Assembly (NCBI GenBank): GCA_964475955.1
Contig: CAYYZY010000026.1
Coordinates: forward strand, 1-56,522
Length of the DNA stretch: 56,522 nt
Origin: DATKZH01 sp964475955
GTDB lineage: Bacteria; Planctomycetota; Planctomycetia; Pirellulales; Thermoguttaceae
Direction: 5' to 3'
The position numbers and the translations under genes are program-made. The first letter of the stretch is position 1. Each line of letters opens with the position of its first letter. The notes under the pieces were generated by a model. It was not told where the DNA came from. It did not search any database and saw only the letters and a program-made list of their open reading frames with translations. Shown here piece after piece: positions 1 to 8,072 of the stretch.

Positions 1-20
1 CACCTTTCATTTGCCTCGGG

Positions 21-173
21 TCAATGTGACCGATCCGCCGGCGAGGCTCCGGCGGTCGATTTCAGAAAACGGAGTGCAAATTCGACGAGAGCCTCGTCGG
101 CGTCGGTTGGCTCCGCGTCGAGATCGACGAGGACCTCGTATTGGTCGAGGGGGTCGGGAGAGGGAAGGATCAC
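21..173 (-). CDS. Small hypothetical protein, translationally coupled to the HTH gene
   Basis: A 50-residue acidic protein of unknown function. The GTG start is chosen because it overlaps the stop of the upstream HTH gene in a GTGA arrangement (170-173), a usual sign of translational coupling. An upstream in-frame ATG exists but would lie inside the HTH gene. The sequence begins VILPSPDPLDQYEVLVDLD and looks like a compact folded peptide with no export signal or metal-binding cysteines. The pair therefore forms a two-gene operon read leftward out of the window's edge block. Composition is acidic, unlike the Arg-rich shadow frames around it, which supports coding. No family is recognised. Confidence 0.55.
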   Translation of the reverse strand: MILPSPDPLDQYEVLVDLDAEPTDADEALVEFALRFLKSTAGASPADRSH

Positions 174-355
174 CGTTGGCCCTCCCCTTGCTTCACAGGG
201 ACCCGCTCGACGAGAGCCTCGACCGGCTCCCACTCAAACCGGATTGAGCCATCGGGCAAGCGAAGGTGCGGGAGCCGCCGGCGACGAGCGAGCCGCTCGG
301 CTCGGCCAGGGGGCCAATTCAAGCGACGATCCACGTCCTCGGGGTAAAGCAACAT
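170..355 (-). CDS. Small helix-turn-helix (excisionase-like) DNA-binding protein
   Basis: A 61-residue protein with the layout of an HTH_17/excisionase-type winged helix. It opens MLLYPEDVDRRLNWPPGRA, followed by a basic recognition segment (RLARRRRLPHLRLPDGS) and a WEPVEALVERVPV strand/helix close. Proteins of this size act as recombination directionality factors or small repressors in mobile elements. The start is supported by a GAGGAG Shine-Dalgarno nine bases upstream, which is itself buried in a hairpin (365-386). It is coupled by a GTGA overlap to the next gene. Together with the zinc-ribbon gene at 497-1009 it suggests that the left edge of the window is accessory DNA. DNA binding is inferred from the fold; the target is unknown. 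Confidence 0.65.
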   Translation of the reverse strand: MLLYPEDVDRRLNWPPGRAERLARRRRLPHLRLPDGSIRFEWEPVEALVERVPVKQGEGQR

Positions 356-364
356 GCCGAATCA

Positions 365-432
365 CTCCTCGTAAGTCCGCGAGGAGCGACAAAGCAAAAT
401 GCCGCGTCCACTCCTCATAAGCTCATGAGGAG
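365..432 (-). promoter_or_regulatory. Duplicated hairpin leader hiding the ribosome binding site of the HTH gene
   Basis: Two related stem-loops lie upstream of the HTH gene. The proximal one pairs CTCCTCG (365-371) with CGAGGAG (380-386), so the GAGGAG Shine-Dalgarno is one arm of the stem. The distal one pairs CTCCTCAT (411-418) with ATGAGGAG (425-432). Sequence after each stem is similar (GAGGAGTG, then a GGCAT-like stretch), so the leader looks like a tandem duplication of the start region. Translational control is an inference. Confidence 0.5.
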
Positions 433-496
433 CAACACGGCATGGAGAGGTTTGCCGAGGTTTTCCGAGGTTTTCCGATGTTTCCAGAGGTGAGGG

Positions 497-1009
497 CTAG
501 CCCTGTCGTCGCCGAGACTTGACGCTACCCCCAATATCGGGGACGACCGTCCCGTCTCGGCCATAGTCGTGCTGGGCTTCGACCGAAGCCTTGCGATCCC
601 GGGCCCGCTGCTGGATCTCCGAAAACCTCGCTTCCAGGCCATTCCACCAAACGACGAGCTTGTCCTTGGCAACCTTCGGCTGAGCCCCCTGCCCGGGCAT
701 GACGATCGGCCCGTCGTAGTCGCTGTTGAGCTTGGCGACCCGGTCCTTTTGATCGTTCTTCAGGTCCAGGGCGTCGAGTATCTCTCGCCATGAGAGAAGA
801 TACTGGGTTGGCTCCGGGGTCGGCTCGGGAGCCGGAGCCTTCTTGGGTAGAGAAGGAATCAGGCCGTACTTCACGCGGTACTCTTCGAGACCCCCCCTGA
901 TCAGCGGGGGGGTGAACCGCAATGGTCCGCCGCAGTGAATGCACTGCCGTGCGAGGACGTAGACCGGCTGCCCGCAATGAGGGCACGAGGTAGAAGTCGG
1001 TTGATCCAT
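497..1009 (-). CDS. Zinc-ribbon hypothetical protein of planctomycete integrative elements
   Basis: A 170-residue protein. Residues 8-30 hold a double-CxxC zinc ribbon (CPHCGQPV and CIHCGGPL). A Pro-rich linker follows, then a helical C-terminal domain with the segments WREILDALDLKNDQ, VVWWNGLEARF and a conserved-looking tail DGTVVPDIGGSVKSRRR. From memory, proteins with this C-terminal domain recur beside recombinases in planctomycete genomes and may be DNA-binding regulators; no named family is claimed. The ATG at 1009 is preferred over a GTG three codons upstream because AAGGTGGG lies just before it. A promoter with a perfect TATAAT lies about 110 bases upstream. The role is unknown; regulation of the neighbouring HTH operon is possible. 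Confidence 0.7.
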   Translation of the reverse strand: MDQPTSTSCPHCGQPVYVLARQCIHCGGPLRFTPPLIRGGLEEYRVKYGLIPSLPKKAPAPEPTPEPTQYLLSWREILDALDLKNDQKDRVAKLNSDYDGPIVMPGQGAQPKVAKDKLVVWWNGLEARFSEIQQRARDRKASVEAQHDYGRDGTVVPDIGGSVKSRRRQG

Positions 1010-1089
1010 AGAACCCACCTTTCAAATGGGCCCCGCCGACCGGCCGGAAAAGGTGGAAACCGGCCGCCGGCGAGACCGTAGATCGATCC

Positions 1090-1110
1090 GCCGAGGGAGC
1101 TACCCTCGGC
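1090..1110 (-). promoter_or_regulatory. Hairpin at the predicted 5' end of the zinc-ribbon mRNA
   Basis: GCCGAGGG (1090-1097) pairs perfectly with CCCTCGGC (1103-1110) around a five-base loop. The predicted transcription start from the TATAAT at 1117-1122 falls near 1110, so this 8-bp stem would sit at the very start of the transcript, where it could stabilise the mRNA or affect initiation. Confidence 0.4.
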
Positions 1111-1116
1111 CCCGGT

Positions 1117-1144
1117 ATTATAGCAGACCGGTCCCCGTAACCAA
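1117..1144 (-). promoter_or_regulatory. Sigma-70-type promoter of the zinc-ribbon gene
   Basis: On the minus strand TTGGTT (1144-1139) is followed by a 16-base spacer and TATAAT (1122-1117). It lies about 110 bases upstream of the zinc-ribbon ATG. One arm of the inverted repeat at 1133-1193 overlaps the -35 region, suggesting an operator. This is part of the 334-base gene-free stretch 1010-1343. Confidence 0.5.
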
Positions 1145-1193
1145 AACCCCTTCAACTCTCGGGAAATCGAGGGTTATAGTTACGGTTACGGGG
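1133..1193. repeat. 10-bp perfect inverted repeat overlapping the -35 element
   Basis: CCCCGTAACC at 1133-1142 is the exact reverse complement of GGTTACGGGG at 1184-1193. The proximal arm overlaps the -35 hexamer of the zinc-ribbon promoter, so it could be a bipartite operator with a 41-base separation. Confidence 0.45.
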
Positions 1194-1272
1194 GAGCGGT
1201 CCCGAGATCACGCGACGAGACGGAGGTCCCGAGCCGAAAACTCGATCACACTCCACTCTTGTTCAAAACTCG

Positions 1273-1327
1273 GACGAATTTGCGACTGCGTCCGAGGAAG
1301 TAGCCGGGCATGCTCCGCAAATTCGTC
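1273..1327. repeat. 12-bp perfect inverted repeat beside the solute-binding gene
   Basis: GACGAATTTGCG (1273-1284) and CGCAAATTCGTC (1316-1327) are exact reverse complements. A shorter stem, TCGGACG with CGTCCGA, is nested around 1271-1296. It lies 17 bases past the stop of the solute-binding gene, so it may be that gene's terminator, although no T tract follows. It also lies where chromosomal genes give way to accessory ones, so a recombination site is an alternative. Confidence 0.45.
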
Positions 1328-1343
1328 GCTGCCACCCGCGCGG

Positions 1344-2930
1344 CTACTCGAGGCCGATGCTCTTCCAGTAAGCCTTGCGCTGACGCTTCCGGCCCTGCGC
1401 CTCGGTGATTTCGCGCCAGGCTTCGGCCGCTTCGCGGAGCGACTCCTCGGGCGTCTGCTCGCCGCGCACCGCCCGATGCACGGCTTGGTCGAGCGCGGCC
1501 AGGTACCTCTGCCGGCCCGGCACGCGCAGCGCGTACATCCACGCGGGCTCGCACAGCGTCTGCTGCGTCGTCTCGGCATACGCGGCGGCCACGTCGCGCG
1601 GCATGGGCTCCTCGACCCAAACGCCGGGCGACTGGACGTGGGCGGTGCGGAAGAGCGTGGTCGCGGGGCTGGCGGGGCACACGCGGTCGGACTGCTCGTC
1701 GGAGAGCCAGAAGAGGAGCCGGAAGGCCGCCTGAGGGTAGGGGCAACGCTCGGCGACCAGGCCGAGTCGGCCGGCCGTCCCCAGAAGCGGAACGTGCGTC
1801 GGCTCCTCGTCCCGGCGCGGCTCCCAGGCCTTTTCGGCCATGTCGTAGTTCTCCGACGAGCCGGGCAGCTTCGCCAGCCCGACCACCATGCGGGCCCTTT
1901 CCGGCCGGTCCTCGTCGTCGGGCGCCTCGGGCTCATCCTCAGCCACGACTTGTTCTGCCGGTGCGTCCGCCTCGGACTCCTTCGGCGGCGCCGCGGCGAC
2001 GGCCTCGGGCACAGGTTCCGCGGCGCTGGGCCACGTGAGCGCCATCCCGCACCGGCCCTGCCAGAACGCCGAACGAACGGCCGCCGGGTCGTACTCGAGT
2101 TGCTCGGGCGGCGCCAGCGAAGCCGCGGCGACCAGCTCTTCCAGGGCGCGGACAAAGGGCGGGCCGTCGATGAGCGGCTCCATGTCGTCGATGCGGAGCA
2201 TCGTCGAGTAGTTCTCGCGATGGCTCACGTACGGGGCCGCACGCGCGAGAAGCACCAGCCCGGCCCAGCCCGGGGCCAGCGGCTCGGCGGTCGCGTGCCA
2301 AGCGGCTTGGTCGGGCGGAGCCGCGTCGCCCAGCTTGCTGCGATCGGAAAGCAGTTCGGCCAGCTCCTGGTACTCCTCCCAGGTCGCCGGCGGTTTGCGC
2401 CCCAGCTTCTCCAGCAGGTCGGCCCGGCAGTAGACGACCAGCACGGGCGCCCCCAACGGCACGCCCACCGTCTCCTTCCCCCAAACGGCTTCTCTGACGC
2501 GCAGCAGGCTGAAGATGCCGGGCCACGTGCCCTCTTCGTCCTCGAGCATCGGATCGGGGATGGGGACGATTTCGGTGCGGGCGGCGACGTCGCCGATCTG
2601 GCACGAGGGGCAGACGATCGCGTCGGCATCGAGTGTTTCCGCGGCGGCCAGCTCCTCCTGCGACATCCGGCTCACCCGCAGGCCCGAGCCGCTCAGCGCG
2701 CTCCATTCGCCGGCCAGCCCCTCGACGGCGTCGGCCAGGCGCGGATCGTCGATCACCAGCAGCGACAGCTCCGTGCCCGCGGGCAAGGCGCCGGCGCCCT
2801 CTTCCGGGCCGGGCTCGGGCGCCGGGCATCCGGCGAGGAAGGACAGCCCGACCACGAGCAGTCCGACGGCCAAGCGGTTGGCGCGGCCGGTCGGGGAGAG
2901 GGGCAGTTGCAGGGCAGAAGGTCGAGACAT
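1344..2930 (-). CDS. Extracellular solute-binding lipoprotein (ABC transporter type)
   Basis: A 528-residue exported lipoprotein. The signal sequence ends in the lipobox LAGC with Cys35 as the lipidated residue. The body resembles family-1 solute-binding proteins: an early segment on assigning the ligand (VGVPLGAPVLVVYCRADLLE), a WEEYQELAELL motif typical of sugar-binding members, and later LLFWLSDEQS. A long acidic, Ala/Glu-rich insertion around residues 330-365 is unusual for the family. The ATG at 2930 is chosen because AGGAG lies five bases upstream; the longer open frame to 2972 has no such site. No permease or ATPase gene is adjacent, so the transport partner and ligand are unknown. It could also be an orphan sensor of a sugar or peptide. 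Confidence 0.75.
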   Translation of the reverse strand: MSRPSALQLPLSPTGRANRLAVGLLVVGLSFLAGCPAPEPGPEEGAGALPAGTELSLLVIDDPRLADAVEGLAGEWSALSGSGLRVSRMSQEELAAAETLDADAIVCPSCQIGDVAARTEIVPIPDPMLEDEEGTWPGIFSLLRVREAVWGKETVGVPLGAPVLVVYCRADLLEKLGRKPPATWEEYQELAELLSDRSKLGDAAPPDQAAWHATAEPLAPGWAGLVLLARAAPYVSHRENYSTMLRIDDMEPLIDGPPFVRALEELVAAASLAPPEQLEYDPAAVRSAFWQGRCGMALTWPSAAEPVPEAVAAAPPKESEADAPAEQVVAEDEPEAPDDEDRPERARMVVGLAKLPGSSENYDMAEKAWEPRRDEEPTHVPLLGTAGRLGLVAERCPYPQAAFRLLFWLSDEQSDRVCPASPATTLFRTAHVQSPGVWVEEPMPRDVAAAYAETTQQTLCEPAWMYALRVPGRQRYLAALDQAVHRAVRGEQTPEESLREAAEAWREITEAQGRKRQRKAYWKSIGLE

Positions 2931-3197
2931 GCTGGCTCCTGTGCTGGTCGCGGCGTCGACGGGCCCACCCATCCCATTGTAGTCGCACTGTAGAGGGAAG
3001 GCGGCGGTTTGGTCAACGCCTCAGGCCGCAGAACCGGTCGGCCGCTGCGCGAAACGGTCGGAACAGGTGCCCTCGGCCCCCCCGGCTTGCCGAGGATCGC
3101 GAGGGCCGGGTAGAATTGCCGGCGGAATGACGGCAATCCGGGCCGCGCCGGGCGAGGCGAGGTTAGACTGAAAGGTTAGCGATGCCGTGGCCGACGT

Positions 3198-4964
3198 GTG
3201 TCCCCTTCGAGCGAGCGTCTTGTGGTGAATCGAGCTTCCTCCGTCGACCGATCCCCCGGCGCCCGGCCGACGTGGTGGCTCACCGGCGCCGAGGTGGCGG
3301 CGGTCTTTTTCGTCTTCTTCGTCCAGGGGGCGTGGCCCGTTCCCGACGTCAATGAGCCCTACTACCTCGGCAAGGCGATCCACTTCTGGAATCCCGGCCG
3401 GATTGGGCCCGACACGTTCCTCGATTCGGCCGACACGCACGAGGTCTTCTACTTCACCTTCGGGTGGCTTTCGCTCTGGCTTCCGCCCTTGTGGCTGGCC
3501 TGGACCGGTCGCCTCGTGACGTGGGCGCTGCTGGCGTGGTCGTGGCGCCGGCTGAGCTTCGCGGTGATCCCGCGGCGATGGTTCGCCGTGCTGACCGCCG
3601 CGCTGTTTGTCTGCCTGCTGGAGCGGTTCCACCTGGCCGGCGAATGGGTGGTTGGCGGCGTGGAGGCGAAGGGCTTCGCCTACGTGCTCGTGTTTCTGGG
3701 GCTGGAGGCCGTGGTCCGCAACCGGTGGAACCGGGCCTGGCTGCTGCTGGGCGGGGCGGCCGCCTTCCACGTGCTCGTGGGCGGCTGGTCGGTCGTAGCG
3801 GCCGGCGTGGCCTGGCTTCTGTTGCCGGGCGATCGACCCAGCCTGCGGTCGATGGTGCCCGCCCTGGTCGGGGGATTCCTGCTGTCGCTCCCCGCGCTGA
3901 TTCCCAGCCTGAGCCTGACCTGCGGCGTCGATCCGCAGACCGTCGGCCGCGCGCACGAGATCTACGTCTTCGAGCGGCTCGCGCACCACTTGGTTCCCCG
4001 CAGTTTTCCGCCGACGTTCGTGGACCGCTTCCTGCTGCTGGCTGCGCTGCTCTTGGTGCTGGATTGCGCCACGCCCAGCGACGCCGGCTGGCGGCGGCTG
4101 CGCGCCTTCGTGGTCGGTGCCCTGGCGATCGCGGGCGTGGGTTGGGGCGTAGGGTTGCTGGAGGCCGTCGATCGCTCGCTGGCCGCGGGGCTGCTGCGGT
4201 TCTACTGGTTCCGGCTTTCCGACGTCGCCCTGCCGTTGGCCGTCGCCCTGCTGGCCGCGCGCTACGCGGTGCACGCGCTTCGCACCCGTTCGCGGCGCGG
4301 CCGCTGGGCGTTGGCGGTCGCGACGCTGGTGGCCGCCGCACACGTGGGGGAACTGGCGTACCAGCGGGCGCACTGGACCGTCCCGCGCGCCGATCGGCTG
4401 GCCGGCCACGCGGATCGGGCGCATCGAATCGACGCGTACCGCGCCTGGCGGAGCGCCTGCCGGTGGATCGCCGAGTCGGGCGAGATCCCGCGCGACGCCC
4501 GGTTCCTCACGCCCAAGATGTCGCAGACGTTCAAGTGGTACGCGCGTCGCAGCGAAGTGGCCACGTGGAAGGACGTGCCGCAGGACGCCCAATCGCTGGT
4601 CACCTGGTGGGAAACGATGCGCGACGTGTACGCCACGCCGAGCCCCCACGGCGGCTACCGCTGGCACAGGTCGCTGGCCGCGTCGCTGGCGGCGAAGGGT
4701 CCCCGCCGCGTCTACGACTTGGCCGAGCAATACGGGGCCGACTACGTGCTCACCGTGCGCTGGCCCCGGCTGCCGTTTCGCATGGTGTACCGGAACTCGC
4801 GGTACGTCGTCTACCGCCTGCCCGACGAAGCGCCGCCGCCCCCGCCGGCCACGGTCGCTCCGCAAGGCGCCCCGCTTGCTCAGGAAGAGGACCGCAGCGC
4901 GCGGGAACCGGCGAGCGAGCCCAGTCTCGAGGCGCGGCCCTCCGACCGGGAATTCTCACCCTGA
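3198..4964 (+). CDS. Multi-pass membrane protein with a soluble C-terminal domain (DUF6798-like)
   Basis: A 588-residue integral membrane protein with about nine to ten hydrophobic helices between residues 30 and 390, for example AEVAAVFFVFFVQGAW and VPALVGGFLLSLPALI. A soluble C-terminal region of about 150 residues follows (CRWIAESGEIPRDARFLTP ... GADYVLTVRWP), then a Pro/Ala-rich acidic tail. The layout recalls glycosyltransferase-like PMT/ArnT-type membrane proteins and, from memory, a planctomycete/cyanobacterial family catalogued as DUF6798; neither was checked. The GTG at 3198 is the first start; GTG codons eight residues on are alternatives since no strong ribosome site is visible. 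It is divergent from the solute-binding gene. Function is unproven. Confidence 0.7.
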   Translation: MSPSSERLVVNRASSVDRSPGARPTWWLTGAEVAAVFFVFFVQGAWPVPDVNEPYYLGKAIHFWNPGRIGPDTFLDSADTHEVFYFTFGWLSLWLPPLWLAWTGRLVTWALLAWSWRRLSFAVIPRRWFAVLTAALFVCLLERFHLAGEWVVGGVEAKGFAYVLVFLGLEAVVRNRWNRAWLLLGGAAAFHVLVGGWSVVAAGVAWLLLPGDRPSLRSMVPALVGGFLLSLPALIPSLSLTCGVDPQTVGRAHEIYVFERLAHHLVPRSFPPTFVDRFLLLAALLLVLDCATPSDAGWRRLRAFVVGALAIAGVGWGVGLLEAVDRSLAAGLLRFYWFRLSDVALPLAVALLAARYAVHALRTRSRRGRWALAVATLVAAAHVGELAYQRAHWTVPRADRLAGHADRAHRIDAYRAWRSACRWIAESGEIPRDARFLTPKMSQTFKWYARRSEVATWKDVPQDAQSLVTWWETMRDVYATPSPHGGYRWHRSLAASLAAKGPRRVYDLAEQYGADYVLTVRWPRLPFRMVYRNSRYVVYRLPDEAPPPPPATVAPQGAPLAQEEDRSAREPASEPSLEARPSDREFSP

Positions 4965-5036
4965 TTCGTGCGTAGGCGGCGCGTCAGGATGGATTGCCCG
5001 TATTTCGGCCGGGGGCGGCACGACCCCAAGTCAAGT

Positions 5037-7514
5037 CTAGATGAACAGGTTCACGTTGCCCGACTCGGCCCGGTTGAGGTACATGGCGACGCCGCCCTCC
5101 TCGATGCCGTCGATCAGTTCCTCGCGGCGGATGCCCATCAGGTCCATGCTCATCGTGCAGGCGACCAGGCGCACGCCCGCCTCCTGCGCCAAGCGGATCA
5201 GCTCCGGGAGCGTCGACACGTTCTTCTGGCGCATGATGCCCTTGATCATCGACGCGCCCATTCCGCCCATGTTCATCTTCGACAGCTTCAGGCGGTCGGC
5301 CCCGCGGGGCATCATCCGGCCGAACATCCCTTCGACGAGGTTCTTGCGCACGGAGACCTTGTCGGACTTGCGAAGGATATTCAAGCCCCAGAAGGTGAAG
5401 AACATGGTGACGTCGCTTCCCATCGCCGCCGCGCCGTTGGCGATAATGAACCCGGCCAGCGCCTTGTCGAGGTCGCCGCTGAAAAGCACCAGCGTCGCGC
5501 CCTTGGGGCGGCCGGCAGCCAGCGCCGACGGCGACGGGGCGCGCCGGGGCTGCTTCAGGATCGTCGCCCGATACGCTCCGTTCTCCGGCGTGACCTCCAG
5601 CAGCCGGTTGCCGGTGCTCTCGCACCAGGCGGCGACGTCGCTTGGAAAGCCCGGGTCGCCCGCCACGATGGCCACCGCCTGCCCCTCGGCCACCTCCTCC
5701 AACTCGTTTCGCAGACGCAGGATGGGGCCCGGGCATTGCAGCGCCCGGGCGTCGATGTCTTTGGCCACCGCGAACTGCTTCACGTCGGCCGGTGCGGCCG
5801 CCGGCGTGCTCTCGCCGGTGTCTTCGACGATCTCCTTCTTCACGTCCTCTTCCTTGGGCAACATGCCGACCGCCGCCTGGTAGGTCTTATAACCCCCTGT
5901 CAGGTTGCGGCACGCAAAGCCGTGCTGGCTGAGGATCCGACAGGCCAGGTATCCCCGCAGGCCCACTTGGCAGAACGCGAGGGTCTCCTTGTCGCGCGGC
6001 AGCTCGCCGAGCCGCTCGCGGAGCTCGTCGATGGGCACGTTGACCGCGCCGGGGATCGTGCCCGCCTCGACCTCCCCGGGCGTGCGCACGTCGAGCAGGA
6101 ACTGGTCGTCGCCCGGCTCGGCGACGTCCTCCACGTGGCACAGGCGCACGTCGCCTTTGAGCACGTTGGCCGCCACGAACCCGGCGTAGTTGATCGGGTC
6201 CTTGGCCGAGCCGTAGGGCGGAGCGTACGACAGCTCCTGCTCGGCCAGGTCCTCTACGGTCAGGCCGGCCCGAAGGGCCACGGCCAGCACGTCGATGCGC
6301 TTGTCGATGCCGTCGGCGCCCACGGCCTGTCCGCCGAGCACCTTCCCGCTATCGGGATCGAAAAGGAGCTTGAGGCTGATCTGTTTCGCGCCGGGATAGT
6401 AGCCGGCGTGGCTGGACGGGTGGACGTAAACCTTCTCGTACCTCACGCCGGCCCGCTTGAGCGATCGCTCGTTGAGCCCGGTCATTCCGATGGCCAGGTC
6501 GAACACCTTGCAGATGGCGGTGCCCTGACTGCCGGAGTAGACACTTTCGCGGCCCAGGGCGTTGTCGGCGGCGATGCGGCCCTGGCGATTGGCCGGGCCG
6601 GCCAGCGGGATCAGCACCTTGTGTCCGCCGACCAGGTGCGTCACTTCCACGGCGTCGCCGACCGCGTAGATGTTCGGGTCGCTGGTGCGCATGTGCTCGT
6701 CGACGAGGATGCCGCCCGTGTGCCCCAGTTCCAGCCCCGCCTCCTCGGCGAGCTTCACCTCCGGCCGAATCCCCACGGCCAGGATCACCAGCCCGCTGGA
6801 GACCGACTCGCCGGTGCTCAGGATCACGTTTAGGTGGCCCTGTTCCTCGCGGATCGCGGTCACGGAGGTCCCCAGGCGCAGGTCGACGCCGTGCAGCTCG
6901 AGCTGCTGGTGGACGGGGGCGACCATCTCGGGGTCGGCCGCCAGGAAGACCTGCTTTTCCAATTCGACGAGCATCACGCCCAGGTCGCGCTCGCGCAGGG
7001 CCTCGGCCATCTCGAGGCCGATGTATCCGCCGCCCACCACGATCGCATGCAGGGGATCGACCTTGGCCACGGCCTCGATGATCGCGTCCATGTCAGCCAG
7101 ATTGCGAAGCGTGAACACCCGGGGGCTGTCGGCGCCGGGGATCGGCGGGCGCTGCGGCTCGGCCCCGGGGCTGAGGATCAGCACGTCGTACGGCTCGGAG
7201 CTTTCCTCGTCGGTATCGACGCTGCGCACCGTGAGCCGGCGCGCCTCGCGGTCGACCCCGAGCACCTCGGTGCGGTTGCGCACGTCGACGCGGAAACGGT
7301 TCCGCATGCCCTCGGGCGTTTGCACGAGCAGGCGATCCCGGTCGGCGATCGTGCCGCCAATGTGGTAGGGCAGCCCGCAGTTGGCGAACGAGATGTGCTC
7401 GCCCCGCTCGAAGACCACGATCTCGGCCTCCTCGGAGAGCCGCCTGGCCCGGGCAGCGGCCGAAGCCCCCCCGGCAACCCCGCCCACGATCGCGATTCGT
7501 TTTCGTTCCGACAT
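5037..7514 (-). CDS. CoA-disulfide reductase/rhodanese/TusA/DsrE four-domain fusion
   Basis: An 825-residue cytoplasmic fusion handling sulfane sulfur. Residues 1-445 form an FAD/NAD(P)H pyridine-nucleotide disulfide oxidoreductase with the dinucleotide motif IVGGVAGG and the active cysteine Cys46 in FANCGLPYHIGG, as in CoA-disulfide and persulfide reductases. Residues about 460-560 are a rhodanese domain with Cys515 (FCQVGLRG). Residues about 580-650 are TusA-like with Cys594 in the LQCPGP motif. The C-terminal part is DsrE/DsrF-like with a conserved cysteine (VRLVACTMSMDLMGI). All expected catalytic cysteines are present. The start has GGAG seven bases upstream. An ArsR-type regulator gene lies directly upstream on the same strand and probably controls it in response to sulfide, persulfide or metal stress. 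Confidence 0.92.
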   Translation of the reverse strand: MSERKRIAIVGGVAGGASAAARARRLSEEAEIVVFERGEHISFANCGLPYHIGGTIADRDRLLVQTPEGMRNRFRVDVRNRTEVLGVDREARRLTVRSVDTDEESSEPYDVLILSPGAEPQRPPIPGADSPRVFTLRNLADMDAIIEAVAKVDPLHAIVVGGGYIGLEMAEALRERDLGVMLVELEKQVFLAADPEMVAPVHQQLELHGVDLRLGTSVTAIREEQGHLNVILSTGESVSSGLVILAVGIRPEVKLAEEAGLELGHTGGILVDEHMRTSDPNIYAVGDAVEVTHLVGGHKVLIPLAGPANRQGRIAADNALGRESVYSGSQGTAICKVFDLAIGMTGLNERSLKRAGVRYEKVYVHPSSHAGYYPGAKQISLKLLFDPDSGKVLGGQAVGADGIDKRIDVLAVALRAGLTVEDLAEQELSYAPPYGSAKDPINYAGFVAANVLKGDVRLCHVEDVAEPGDDQFLLDVRTPGEVEAGTIPGAVNVPIDELRERLGELPRDKETLAFCQVGLRGYLACRILSQHGFACRNLTGGYKTYQAAVGMLPKEEDVKKEIVEDTGESTPAAAPADVKQFAVAKDIDARALQCPGPILRLRNELEEVAEGQAVAIVAGDPGFPSDVAAWCESTGNRLLEVTPENGAYRATILKQPRRAPSPSALAAGRPKGATLVLFSGDLDKALAGFIIANGAAAMGSDVTMFFTFWGLNILRKSDKVSVRKNLVEGMFGRMMPRGADRLKLSKMNMGGMGASMIKGIMRQKNVSTLPELIRLAQEAGVRLVACTMSMDLMGIRREELIDGIEEGGVAMYLNRAESGNVNLFI

Positions 7515-7588
7515 CGTCGTACTCCGGTTCTTTGTTGGTCGTTGGCTTGGCGATGACTCGAAATCTCAGACACCAGACGCATTGGGGA

Positions 7589-7769
7589 AACCACCGATGA
7601 ACGCAAATGAACGCAGATTGGAGGAATGGGACACGGCGGCGGAACGGGGCCAACTCGCACTCTCACCGGCCGAAGGCCGGACCGATTCGAGTGACTCCGC
7701 CCGTCATCCCCGAGTCGATGGCAACTCGTTCGGATATCTGCGTTCATCGGTGTCCATCGGTGGTTCCTC
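7589..7769. repeat. Inverted pair of dispersed GATGAACGCAGAT-type repeats
   Basis: Positions 7589-7625 carry ACCACCGATGAACGCAAATG with a following GAACGCAGATTGGAGG. On the opposite strand 7769-7731 carries ACCACCGATGGACACCGATG followed by AACGCAGATATCCG. Repeats of this kind, built of roughly 10-base GATGAACGC-like units, are scattered in intergenic DNA of many environmental bacteria. The right copy runs into the 3' end of the ArsR gene and encodes its last residues. Confidence 0.6.
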
Positions 7770-8072
7770 ATTGCACTCACAGGCGGCTCGTATGCACTCC
7801 AGCAGGCGCGGCAGCCGGGGATCGGCGATGGCGTAGTAGACCGAGCGTCCTCGGCGATCGCTCTTCAAGAGACCATGGCCCTTGAGCGTGCGCAGGTGCT
7901 CACACGTCTGATGGGGGGGCAGCTCGCACAGCCGGGCGACCTTGTGAACGGGGAACTCCCCCTGCATGAGGATGTCGACCATGCGCAACCGGAGGGGGTG
8001 GGCGAGCACCTTGAGGCACTCAGCCGCATCGCGGAGCAAATCGAGCGGGAGCAGGTCGAGCGGCTTTTGCAT
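7704..8072 (-). CDS. ArsR-family transcriptional regulator, probably of the sulfur fusion gene
   Basis: A 122-residue winged-helix repressor. The core VLAHPLRLRMVDILMQGEFP, the recognition region LPPHQTCEHLRTLKGHGLL and the wing SDRRGRSVYYAI are typical of the family. Cysteines are seen in the recognition helix (QTCEHL) and in the last helix (CIRAACECN), possible sulfur- or metal-sensing thiols. The ATG at 8072 is chosen over 8117 because the promoter at 8121-8148 would start transcription near 8114, downstream of the earlier ATG. The last twenty or so residues (EEPPMDTDERRYPNELPSTRG) are encoded by the dispersed repeat and are probably an acquired tail. It lies just upstream of the CoA-disulfide-reductase fusion on the same strand, so co-regulation is likely. 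Confidence 0.88.
   Translation of the reverse strand: MQKPLDLLPLDLLRDAAECLKVLAHPLRLRMVDILMQGEFPVHKVARLCELPPHQTCEHLRTLKGHGLLKSDRRGRSVYYAIADPRLPRLLECIRAACECNEEPPMDTDERRYPNELPSTRG

Noticed and set aside
1026..2993. 655-codon plus-strand open frame
   Set aside because: Antisense to the solute-binding lipoprotein, low complexity, no motif or ribosome site.
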